Assembly: GCA_963169915.1 (NCBI GenBank)
Contig: CAUJEM010000100.1
Coordinates: forward strand, 1-64,000
Direction of reading: 5' to 3'
Origin: Myxococcota bacterium
GTDB lineage: Bacteria > Myxococcota_A > Polyangia > Polyangiales > Polyangiaceae
Length of the DNA: 64,000 bases
Shown here piece after piece: positions 50,872 through 58,718 of the stretch (position 1 is the first letter of the stretch; each line of letters opens with the position of its first letter). The position numbers and the translations under genes were made by a program. The notes beneath the pieces are model-generated. The model was not told the origin of the DNA. It searched no databases and saw nothing but the letters and a program-made list of their open reading frames with translations.

Positions 50872-50993
50872 TAGGCCGCCGCACCCGAGCGAAGGAGCTC
50901 GAGGCGAAGGCCTACAGGGACGCCGACGCTGCCTGCGCGAGCCACTGCGCCAACCCGGGCGCGAGCGGCAGAGGTACGCAGCGAGGACGTCAT
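50871..50993 (-). CDS. ilv-leu leader peptide (40 residues), putative
   Basis: A short ORF from ATG 50993 to TAG 50871, too short for routine annotation. Its end reads GSVGVPVGLRLELLRSG, holding three Val and four Leu codons within about a dozen positions. Those codons include two CTT and a GTA, rare in this GC-rich DNA. The last codons (GGGTGCGGCGGCC, 50874-50886) can pair 12 of 13 bases (one G-U) with GGCCCCCGCATCC of the terminator. No Shine-Dalgarno is near, but a promoter 8 bases upstream would give a leaderless message. Stalling at Leu or Val codons would free the antiterminator. Confidence 0.6.
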   Translation of the reverse strand: MTSSLRTSAARARVGAVARAGSVGVPVGLRLELLRSGAAA

Positions 50994-51001
50994 TGCCGCG
51001 C

Positions 51002-51031
51002 ACTATGCCACCTAGCGCTGGGGCGCGTCAA
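51002..51031 (-). promoter_or_regulatory. Predicted sigma70 promoter of the ilv-leu leader
   Basis: Minus-strand TTGACG (51026-51031), an 18-base spacer and CATAGT (51002-51007), five of six and four of six matches to consensus. The expected start site falls at or one or two bases before the leader ATG at 50993. The message would therefore be leaderless, which explains the missing ribosome site. Confidence 0.5.
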
Positions 51032-51222
51032 TGCCGACGTGGTGCGTCAGAGGGCGCGGCCCCCCAAGGAGCGCTCGGGGCTACGGCGGATTTCGTGGGT
51101 GAGGGCCTGGAAGGCCTGGATAGTCGCGGAATTTGCCCATAAACTAGCCGCGCTGGCAGCGGGCGCCGAGACTCGGGCCCAGGGCGTCGAGCCCGAGCGC
51201 TGCTCCGGAAAGGTCCAAAGAG

Positions 51223-53364
51223 ATGATGCACCGATGGCTTCGCTCCGCCCCCTGGCTCTCCTCCGTCCTCTGCCTGGCGGCGCTCCCGCTGATGGGCTGC
51301 GGGGATGACTCCAGCGACGCGGGCACCCCGCTCGATCCTCCGGGCGCTGGCCCCACCGAGGGCCTCAAGCTGCTCGCCTCGGACTGCGACAACATCGCGC
51401 CCACGCAGTGCGGCTACCCGTTCCCGTCCAACGTGTACCTGGACGACGATCCGACCGGCAAGCTGCCGAGCGGCAAGCGGCTCACCTTCGGCGCCACCAC
51501 CTTGCCCAAGACGCAGGGCCTCCGCCCGGTGGACCCGAGCATCTTCCACGACAAGGACGGCTTCTCGGTCGGCAGCGGCGTCTTGGCGCACCTGCCCGGC
51601 GCCACCAGCACCGGCATGGCGACGCCGAACAGCATCGAGCGCTCGCTCGAGGAAGATCACCCCTCCGTCCTCATCGAGGCGGACACCGGCCGCCGCGTGC
51701 CGCACTGGGTGGACCTCGACTACTCCGCCAAGCGCGACGGCACGGACGACACGGACGACGAGCGCAGCATCATCATCCGGCCAGCGGAGGTGCTGAAGTT
51801 CGGCACGCGCTACATCGCGGCGTGGCGTGGCGTGCAGCACCGCGACGGCTACACCATCGAGCCTTCACCAGCGTTCAAGGAGCTGCGCGACAAGCTGCCC
51901 ACCAAGGACTACGGCGTCAAGCGCCGGCGGGCGCTCTACGAGGACATCTTCGCCAAGCTGAAGGCGGCCGGCGTCGCGAAGGAAGATCTCCAGCTCGCTT
52001 GGGATTTTACCACCGCCACCAAGGAGAACACCACCGGGTGGATGACCTCCGCGCGCGACACCGCCCTCGGCATCGTCGGCGCGGACGGCCCCGCGTTCAC
52101 CGTCAAGAGCGTGGAGGAGAACCCCAGCACCGGCATCCTGCGGCGCATCGTCGTCACCATGAAGGTGCCGCACTTCATGAGCTACTACGCGCGCTCTTAC
52201 GACAACGCGCTGTTCGAGCAGAAGGGCGCGCCACGCTTGCTCTTGGACGAGCAGGGCAAGCCCAAGATCAACCCGGACGAGCCCACCATGGACCAGGACG
52301 TGCTCATCCTGGTGCCGGACTCCGTGGCGGATCCTACGAAGAAGCACGGCTTGCTGCAGAACGGCCACGGCCTGTTCGGCAGCATGAACGAGGGCCGCGG
52401 CGGCTACCTCGCGCGGATCGCCAGCACCTATGGCTACATCGCGTTCTCCACGGATCTGTTCGGCTTCGCCAACCCGGACGTGTCGCTCGCCATCAACGCC
52501 TTGGGAGCCCGGCCGCAGCTCTTCCCCACCTTCTTCGAGCGGCAGGTGCAGGGCATGGTCAACCAGCTCATGGCCATGCGCATGATGATGGGGCGCGTCG
52601 CGCGGGATGGCATCCAGGATGGCTCCGGCAACGTGTTGCTCGCGGGCAGCGCCATCGACCCCACCCTGCGCGCGTACCGTGGTGACAGCCAGGGTGGCAT
52701 CATGGGGACCACCTACATGGCGGTCAGCACGGACGTCACCCGCGGCCTGCTGGGAGAGCCGGGCGGGCCCTACAGCTTGCTGCTCAACCGCAGCAAGGAC
52801 TGGCCCGCGTACGGCGTGGTGCTCGGGGCCAGCTATGCCTCCGGGCTCGACAACCAGCTGATGCTGGGGCTCATCCAGCAGGGCTGGGACCGCAGCGAGC
52901 CCATCGGCTACGTGGCCTCCCTCACGGACGGCTCCCTCGCGGGCGGCGCGACGCACCGGGTGATCTTGCACCCGGCCATCGGTGACCATCAGGTGACCAC
53001 CTTCTCGGCGCACCTGCTCGCGCGCGCCATCGGCGCCGTGAACATGCAGGCCAGCGACGGCAAGGTGCACCGCAAGGTGTTCGGGCTGGAGGAGCGGCAG
53101 GGCCCCTTCACCACGGAGTCCGCGATGGTGGAGTACGAGTTTGGGCTCGCGCCGGAGCCCGAGCAGAACGTGCCGCCGAAGGACGGCTGTGATCCGCACG
53201 ACCGCGTCCGAGACCTCACGCCCTCCTACGAGCAGCAGGACGAGTTCTTCCGCACGGGCACCATCAGCTGGCACTGCAACGGCGTGTGCAACTGCGACGA
53301 CAAGAACCCCGGCGGCACCGAGGAAGATCGCTGCCGCGAGACCTTCCAGTCGCAGTGCAACTAG
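51223..53364 (+). CDS. Lipoprotein with alpha/beta-hydrolase-like nucleophile motif
   Basis: A 713-residue lipoprotein: signal peptide to lipobox AALPLMGCGDDSSD, then a long mature chain. A Ser at about 489 in RGDSQGGIMGTTYM sits in a G-x-S-x-G nucleophile elbow, and HGLFGSMNEGRGG plus VILHPAIGDHQVT could supply the oxyanion and His regions, so an esterase/lipase fold is suggested. The substrate is unknown and related proteins are common but unnamed in myxobacteria, as I recall. The last 60 residues are Cys-rich (CNGVCNCDD, and later Cys), perhaps disulphide-linked. It is divergent from the ilv leader. A strong hairpin follows. Confidence 0.75.
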   Translation: MMHRWLRSAPWLSSVLCLAALPLMGCGDDSSDAGTPLDPPGAGPTEGLKLLASDCDNIAPTQCGYPFPSNVYLDDDPTGKLPSGKRLTFGATTLPKTQGLRPVDPSIFHDKDGFSVGSGVLAHLPGATSTGMATPNSIERSLEEDHPSVLIEADTGRRVPHWVDLDYSAKRDGTDDTDDERSIIIRPAEVLKFGTRYIAAWRGVQHRDGYTIEPSPAFKELRDKLPTKDYGVKRRRALYEDIFAKLKAAGVAKEDLQLAWDFTTATKENTTGWMTSARDTALGIVGADGPAFTVKSVEENPSTGILRRIVVTMKVPHFMSYYARSYDNALFEQKGAPRLLLDEQGKPKINPDEPTMDQDVLILVPDSVADPTKKHGLLQNGHGLFGSMNEGRGGYLARIASTYGYIAFSTDLFGFANPDVSLAINALGARPQLFPTFFERQVQGMVNQLMAMRMMMGRVARDGIQDGSGNVLLAGSAIDPTLRAYRGDSQGGIMGTTYMAVSTDVTRGLLGEPGGPYSLLLNRSKDWPAYGVVLGASYASGLDNQLMLGLIQQGWDRSEPIGYVASLTDGSLAGGATHRVILHPAIGDHQVTTFSAHLLARAIGAVNMQASDGKVHRKVFGLEERQGPFTTESAMVEYEFGLAPEPEQNVPPKDGCDPHDRVRDLTPSYEQQDEFFRTGTISWHCNGVCNCDDKNPGGTEEDRCRETFQSQCN

Positions 53365-53382
53365 GCGCGGGTGCGCGGCCCT

Positions 53383-53413
53383 GGCCCGGGTCCCTGCCTC
53401 AGGGGCCCGGGCC
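53383..53413. terminator. Bidirectional terminator hairpin
   Basis: The stem pairs GGCCCGGG with CCCGGGCC, then a T/G wobble, then CCCTG with CAGGG around a 3-base CCT loop, so 14 stacked pairs. It lies in the 58-base gap between the convergent lipoprotein and HAD-IG genes and probably stops transcription both ways. There is no clear T-run. Confidence 0.6.
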
Positions 53414-53422
53414 GCGCGCGCC

Positions 53423-54868
53423 TCAGGGGTCGTGCGGGAGCGGGCTGCGCGGCGCGCGCAAGATCTCGAAGGGCGTCTCCAGCAGCAGGTTGGAGACGCG
53501 CGAGGTGTAGAGGTCCGCGTGGCGCTCGATCTGCCGCGCGAGGTGGCTCTTGTCGTTGCCGGCGCGCAGCAGGGGACCCCAGCGCTCACTCGACAGCTCG
53601 CTCGCCTGGCGGGCCAGCGGGGCCACCTGTTCGTCGAGGCGCACCAGCGCTGCGCGGAGCGCCTGGATGGCTTGTCGCAGAGCAGCGGGCGAGGGTGAGG
53701 CCGCGGGCGCTGGCCCATAGCCTGCCTCCAGCCGCTGCAGGACGAGCCGTAGCTGGGAGAAGCGCCACTCCAGCGCTTCCTTCTCCTCCATGAGCGCGCT
53801 CAGTCGCTGCTCGGTGGCGGCGAAGGCCTCGAGCGCCTCCAGCTCTTCTTCGAGCTGGCGCAGCACCAGCGCCGTTCGCCAGCGGTTGGTGGTCTTGGAC
53901 ACGTGCACGTCCGCGAAGATGTGATCTCCGAGGTAGAGGATGTCCTCGGGCGCGATGTCCAGGTCTCGCTCCACGAGCCCGGCGTGGCCGCCGAGGTAGC
54001 AGCCACCGAGGCGCATGGGGCCGGACTGCGGCCTCAGCAGGCCGCCGTCATCGACCACCTCGAAGAGCGGCGCGCGAGCCTCGAAGAAGGAGGGCTTGCG
54101 CGCTTGCACGATGACGAGATCGAACAAGCTGCGCCAGGTGGTCCCCGCGGGGAGGTAGCGGTCGAGCGCGTAGCTCATCGCGAAGCGCGTGTAGCTCCAC
54201 TCGGAGTTGGTCACGATGAGGAGCTTCTTCCCGGCGTACTTCAGGTCGAGCAGGGCGAGGGGCAGCTCCGCGTCCAGCTCGATGAAGCGCTCGGGGGTCG
54301 CCATGATCTCACGCTTGACGGCGCCCTCGAGGTGCGCAGCGTCCACGGCGCCCCGGACCAGCTCGTAGAGCTCCTGGTAGCCGCTGACCTCCGCGCGCAG
54401 CGCCCCCGCGTCCAGCAGCTCGACCGCTTGTGCCCACAGCGTCCCCTCGGAGAGCCCGAAGAGGGTGTTGAGGAAGACCCAGCGGGGCTCGGAGAGGTCC
54501 ACCAGCTCTCTGCCGTAGGCGCGCCGCTGCGCGTCGAAGCTCAGGAGCTGGGTGCCGTGCGCCGCGCGGGTGATCCACCCGAAGCGGTTGGCCTTGACCA
54601 CGTTGCCGAGCTTCAAGTCCAACACGAGCCCGAGGCTCACGCAGCGCGCGTCGAAGCGGAGCTCTCCCACGGGCCACCCACGCTGCGCGAGCGCGTCCCG
54701 CGCGTACTCGTAGGCGCGCTCCTCCCACACCGCGGTGTGGTAGTGGACGAGCGTGTAGTCCATGTCGAAGCCCACCGCGCGGATACCTCGGAGGTTCAAC
54801 GTGCGGTTGCAGTAGATGCGGCGCGTGCGCGGAGGCGGCGGGGGGACGAGCGAGGCGAGGTCCGTCAT
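53423..54868 (-). CDS. HAD-IG family 5'-nucleotidase
   Basis: A 481-residue HAD enzyme of the cytosolic purine 5'-nucleotidase (HAD-IG) family. Motif I is VGFDMDYTLVHYH with Asp35 and Asp37; KKLLIVTNSEWSYT is motif II; YLGDHIFADVHVSKTTN is motif IV. From about residue 350 a long helical, coiled-coil-like segment (EELEALEAFAATEQRLSALM and on) follows, common in this family. It would dephosphorylate IMP, GMP or related nucleotides. I start at ATG 54868 although the frame runs to 55183. It starts two bases after the pseudokinase-gene stop, so the two are one unit. Confidence 0.85.
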   Translation of the reverse strand: MTDLASLVPPPPPRTRRIYCNRTLNLRGIRAVGFDMDYTLVHYHTAVWEERAYEYARDALAQRGWPVGELRFDARCVSLGLVLDLKLGNVVKANRFGWITRAAHGTQLLSFDAQRRAYGRELVDLSEPRWVFLNTLFGLSEGTLWAQAVELLDAGALRAEVSGYQELYELVRGAVDAAHLEGAVKREIMATPERFIELDAELPLALLDLKYAGKKLLIVTNSEWSYTRFAMSYALDRYLPAGTTWRSLFDLVIVQARKPSFFEARAPLFEVVDDGGLLRPQSGPMRLGGCYLGGHAGLVERDLDIAPEDILYLGDHIFADVHVSKTTNRWRTALVLRQLEEELEALEAFAATEQRLSALMEEKEALEWRFSQLRLVLQRLEAGYGPAPAASPSPAALRQAIQALRAALVRLDEQVAPLARQASELSSERWGPLLRAGNDKSHLARQIERHADLYTSRVSNLLLETPFEILRAPRSPLPHDP

Positions 54869-54870
54869 GC

Positions 54871-56955
54871 TCAAGGGCTCAGGTTGCGGCGCAAGAACTC
54901 CTCGAAGACGAGCCGGTTCGCTCCGTAGGGGCGCTCCTTGTAGCCGTACGCGCGCGGCATGTTGAGGCGGTAGAGGCAGGTGATGGCCGCCTCCAGCTTG
55001 GCGGCGCGCGCGGAGATCTCGCCGGCGGGGGGCGGCCAAGGGGAGACGGCGTCCGGGAGGGCCTGCGCCAGCGAGGGGCAGCCGGGGCCGGTCTCGGGCA
55101 AGACGGTGGGGAGCGGGGCCGGGCAGCAGGCCTGACGCGCGGCGCTGACCACGGCCATCTGAAACCACTGGAGCGTGGACCACTCTTTCATCCCCGCCGT
55201 GACGCGCCCGCTGAGCGAGCCGTGGCTGACGAGGCGCGTGTGCAGCTTGGTGCGCAGGCTGCGAAGATCCTCAGGCTCACAGAGGAAGCCGAGCTCCGCG
55301 TCTTGCCCCAAGGAGTCCGGGGGGAACAGCCGAGCGATGCAGGCGGAGGGATCGCCCGCAGGGGCGGTCTGGGGGCGCGCGGCGGGCGCGGGGGAGGCGC
55401 TGGGCGTCGCGCCGCTGAGCGCCGCGCTGTCGGTGGGGGGTGGGAGCTCGGGAGGGGGCGTCGCGGGGGACGCGCTGGGCCGGGCGCCGGCGCCCGAGGC
55501 ATGGGGGGGAACCTCCTGGTGGGGCGCCCACGCGCGCATCGCCCAGGCCAGCAGCCCGAGCAGCGCGACGAGCGCGAGCCCTCCTGCGAGCCATCGCGGC
55601 GCGCGCCGCGGCGGCGCTGGCGCGGGGGCCCTCGGCGCGCGGACCAGCTTCTCCGTGGTGGGGTCCGTGTCCGGACCGAGCGGCGCCGTGACGGCGACGA
55701 GCCGTGGCCCCTCGAGGCTCTCCGGGAGCTCGGAGACGCGCGCGGTGATGTACGGGCCGGAGCTCAGGGACGCACGTGGCGGCGGGTGGCTGAGCGGCGG
55801 GATGGACGAGATACGAGGCGCTTCCTCGCCCTCCTCGGCGGAGTCCGAGAGCGACCACCGCGTGGGAGCGAGGGGGGGCGCGAGCGCGCCGAGCGGTGGC
55901 TCGGGGGCGACCCCCGGTGCGGCCGTCGGCGGCGCCGGAGCGGGCGGGGCGCTGCTGGGGGCGGCCGCCGGGATCTGCGGCAGAGGCGGTGGGCGGACCG
56001 ATGGGGGCGGGACCGTGGCGGGGCGAGGCGGTGCGAGCGTGCCAGGCAGGGGAATGACGGAGCTGCCCAGGGAGAGCGGCGGCTCCTCCTGAGCGCCGAG
56101 CTCACCCGGCTCCAAGGCGCCCGTGAGGCGAGAGTCCGTGACGCCCCAGTCCTCCTCGGCGGCGCGCTGCAGCCACTCCCCGAGCGCGGCGCGCAGCTCC
56201 CGGGCGCTCTCCAGGCGTGGCCCCGCGGCGCCGAAGCAGCGCTCGAGGAGCTGCTCGAGGTGAGGATCCGCGACGCCCAGCGAGCGCAAGCTGGCGGGGC
56301 GACCCCGCGCGAGCGACTCCACGAGCGCGGCCTTCGTCTTGCCCTCGAAGGGCGCGGCGCCGGTGAGGGCGTAGTAGAGCGTGGCCGAGAGGGCCCAGAC
56401 GTCGTCCGCGCTGCTGGGGGGCGCTCCCTCCACGCGCTCCGCGGTGCAGTAGGGGCCCGCTGGGGCGTGCTCGAGCTGAGTGAGCACCGGTCGCTCCACG
56501 CGAGACTCAGGCGCCACCACGATGCTCCTGGGCGAGATGGCGCCGTGCGCGGCGCCTCGCTCGTGCAGCAGCGCGACGCCCTCACTGAGGCGCGCCAGCC
56601 AGGTGACGGCGTCCGCGGGGGCGAGGCGTCGCAGCCGCACTTGATCGTGCAGGGTGCCGCCTGGCACGTACTCCGCGAGCACGACCGCCGCGGCCTGCAC
56701 GCGCGAGCTGCCGGGGATCTGCGCTGGGTTGGGCTCGTGGACGACGTCCAGCAGCGCGGCGAGCTGCGGAGAGCGCAGGCCCAGCGCGGGCTCCAGGCTC
56801 GCGAGGCGATTTTTCCCCACCGCGCTCGCGAGGACGAGCTGCTCGGTCGCTTCGTCGATCGCCAGCCACACCCACGCCTTGGGGCCCGCGGGGAGCGACT
56901 TCACGAAGCGGTAGCGCCCATCCAGGGCAGGGGGAGGTGGCGAACCGACGCTCAT
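54871..56955 (-). CDS. Membrane pseudokinase with extracytoplasmic domain
   Basis: A 694-residue protein. Residues 10-270 are Ser/Thr kinase-like, but catalytic residues are gone. HRDLKPEN reads HGAISPRS (His137 to Ser144) with the Asp lost, no DFG is present (VLTQLEHA), and the glycine loop is replaced. DVWALSATLYYALTG, the subdomain IX block, keeps Asp185, so the fold is clear. A Pro/Ala linker, a transmembrane helix at about 455-476, and a Cys-bearing outer domain follow, like sensory kinases. It probably senses or scaffolds without phosphorylating. It is coupled with the nucleotidase gene and divergent from pgi. Confidence 0.82.
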   Translation of the reverse strand: MSVGSPPPPALDGRYRFVKSLPAGPKAWVWLAIDEATEQLVLASAVGKNRLASLEPALGLRSPQLAALLDVVHEPNPAQIPGSSRVQAAAVVLAEYVPGGTLHDQVRLRRLAPADAVTWLARLSEGVALLHERGAAHGAISPRSIVVAPESRVERPVLTQLEHAPAGPYCTAERVEGAPPSSADDVWALSATLYYALTGAAPFEGKTKAALVESLARGRPASLRSLGVADPHLEQLLERCFGAAGPRLESARELRAALGEWLQRAAEEDWGVTDSRLTGALEPGELGAQEEPPLSLGSSVIPLPGTLAPPRPATVPPPSVRPPPLPQIPAAAPSSAPPAPAPPTAAPGVAPEPPLGALAPPLAPTRWSLSDSAEEGEEAPRISSIPPLSHPPPRASLSSGPYITARVSELPESLEGPRLVAVTAPLGPDTDPTTEKLVRAPRAPAPAPPRRAPRWLAGGLALVALLGLLAWAMRAWAPHQEVPPHASGAGARPSASPATPPPELPPPTDSAALSGATPSASPAPAARPQTAPAGDPSACIARLFPPDSLGQDAELGFLCEPEDLRSLRTKLHTRLVSHGSLSGRVTAGMKEWSTLQWFQMAVVSAARQACCPAPLPTVLPETGPGCPSLAQALPDAVSPWPPPAGEISARAAKLEAAITCLYRLNMPRAYGYKERPYGANRLVFEEFLRRNLSP

Positions 56956-57050
56956 CTCGGGGCGGACCCTAGCCCAGCCGAGCGCCGCTGTGCAGCCGCA
57001 GTCGCACGGAGCCCGGCTCTGGGGCTATTCTAGCGCTCTCGGCCTCCCCC

Positions 57051-58706
57051 ATGTCACGCTCCGACGAGTCCGCCGCTCACTCACTGCTCGCCGGGCTCGC
57101 GGCGCGCCCGGGCGTCCACGCCTTGCAGCGGCGCTTCGCCGAGGACGCCGCGCGCGTCGAGCGGTTCTCCTGGGAGGCGCCGGGAGTCCACGCGGACGCC
57201 TCGAAGCAGCCGTGGGACGCGGAGATCTTCGACGGGCTGGTGCGCTACGCGCGGGCGCAGGGGATGGAGCAGGGCATCGCGGCCCTGTTCGCTGGGGAGC
57301 GGGTCAACACCACGGAGGAGCGCGCGGCGCTCCACGTCGCGCTGCGCGCCCCGGCGCAGGCCACCTTCGCCGCCGACGGTGAGCCGGTCATGGGGCCCAT
57401 CGTGCAGCAGCGCGCGCGGGTCCGGGACTTCGTCAGCGAGGTGCACACCGGGCGGCGCCGCGGCCACACGGGGGCGCCGTTCACCGCCGTCGTGCACCTG
57501 GGGATCGGCGGCTCGGAGCTGGGGCCGCACCTCGTGTGTGCGGCGCTGCGCGGGCAGCACCGCTCGGGGCTCGACGTCCGCTTCGTCTCCAACCTGGGGG
57601 CGGGCGCGCTCGATGAGGCGCTGGAGGGTCTGCGCCCGGAGCAGACGCTCTTCATCGTGGCCTCCAAGACCTTCACCACGGCGGAGACCCTGCAGCTCGC
57701 CGGCACGGCGCGGCAGTGGCTCGCCCAGGGCGTCGGCTCCGAGGGCAGCGCCGCGCACTTCGCCGCCGTCACCGCCGCACCCGAGAAGGCGGCGGCCTTC
57801 GGGATCGCCCCGGACGCGTGCTTCGAGCTGTGGGACTGGGTCGGGGGGCGCTACTCGCTCTGGTCCACCGTGGGGGCGCTGCCCAGCTCCCTGGCGCTCG
57901 GCAGCAGCGCCGTCGAGGCGCTGAGGCGCGGCGCCGCCGCGATGGACGAGCACTTTCGCACGCGCCCCCTCGAGCGCAACCTGCCGGTGGTGCTGGCGCT
58001 GCTCCGGCTCTGGCAGGGGCGCTACCTCGGGCAGCGCGTGCAGGTGGTCGTCCCGTACGACCACCGGCTCCGTCTCCTCCCGGCGCACCTGCAGCAGGTG
58101 GACATGGAGAGCCTGGGCAAGCGGGTGCGGCGCGATGGCTCGGAGGCGGCCGGGCCCACCGGCCCCGCGCTCCTCGGGCAACCGGGGACCACCGCGCAGC
58201 ACGCCTTCTTCCAGGCCCTCCACCAGGGGACGGACGTCCTGCCCGTGGAGTTCATCGCCGTCGCGGAGGGGCCCGCCGCGTACCGCGCTCATCACGAGGT
58301 CCTGCTCGCCAACTGCTTGGCGCAGTCCATGGCGCTGATGTGCGGCAAGTCCGCGGCGGCGGCCGAGGCGGAGCTGCTCGCGGCGGGCGTGGCCCCCGAC
58401 CGGGCGGCGCGCCTGGCGGCCCACCGCAGCTTCCCTGGCGAGCGCCCCAGCACCACGCTGGCGCTGCGCTCGCTGGAGGCCGAGAGCCTGGGAGCGCTGC
58501 TCGCCCTCTATGAGCACCGCGTCTACGCCGAGAGCCTGCTCTATGGCATCAACGCCTTCGATCAGTACGGGGTCGAGCTCGGCAAGCAACTCGCCAGCTC
58601 CCTCGTCGGGGCGGTGCGCGGTGAGGCGCCGCCGCCCGAGGCGGACCCGAGCACGCGGGGGCTCTTGCGGTGGCTGACGCAGGCGCGCTCCACGGAGCCG
58701 CGCTAG
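57051..58706 (+). CDS. pgi: Glucose-6-phosphate isomerase
   Basis: A 551-residue Pgi, interconverting glucose-6-phosphate and fructose-6-phosphate. Family signatures are VVHLGIGGSELGPHLV, ASKTFTTAETL (with the active-site SKTFTT), FELWDWVGGRYSLWS, and the C-terminal YEHRVYAESLLYGINAFDQ and GVELGKQLA. Length matches (about 550). ATG 57051 is preceded by CTATTCT, a possible -10 near 57025. It is convergent with prfC, 12 bases apart. Confidence 0.96.
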   Translation: MSRSDESAAHSLLAGLAARPGVHALQRRFAEDAARVERFSWEAPGVHADASKQPWDAEIFDGLVRYARAQGMEQGIAALFAGERVNTTEERAALHVALRAPAQATFAADGEPVMGPIVQQRARVRDFVSEVHTGRRRGHTGAPFTAVVHLGIGGSELGPHLVCAALRGQHRSGLDVRFVSNLGAGALDEALEGLRPEQTLFIVASKTFTTAETLQLAGTARQWLAQGVGSEGSAAHFAAVTAAPEKAAAFGIAPDACFELWDWVGGRYSLWSTVGALPSSLALGSSAVEALRRGAAAMDEHFRTRPLERNLPVVLALLRLWQGRYLGQRVQVVVPYDHRLRLLPAHLQQVDMESLGKRVRRDGSEAAGPTGPALLGQPGTTAQHAFFQALHQGTDVLPVEFIAVAEGPAAYRAHHEVLLANCLAQSMALMCGKSAAAAEAELLAAGVAPDRAARLAAHRSFPGERPSTTLALRSLEAESLGALLALYEHRVYAESLLYGINAFDQYGVELGKQLASSLVGAVRGEAPPPEADPSTRGLLRWLTQARSTEPR

Positions 58707-58718
58707 GCTGCCTCCGGC

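Larger units (their letters stand above)
50789..51222. other. 434-base leader and divergent promoter region of ilvB
   Basis: This gap holds, on the minus strand, the ilv-leu promoter, leader peptide and attenuator (each listed separately). The 190 bases from 51032 to 51222 face the divergent lipoprotein gene. An AT-rich patch GAATTTGCCCATAAACTAG at about 51129-51147 stands out in this GC-rich DNA and probably holds that gene's promoter, but I cannot assign hexamers with confidence. Confidence 0.5.

Noticed and set aside
50854-51003. An alternative leader ORF from GTG 51003 with AGGTGG before it
   Set aside because: The GTG overlaps the -10 hexamer, so it would not be on the transcript, and its end has few Leu or Val codons.
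51865-53718. 617-residue minus-strand frame opposite the hydrolase-like lipoprotein
   Set aside because: Arg/Val/His-rich shadow of the plus-strand gene with no recognised motif.
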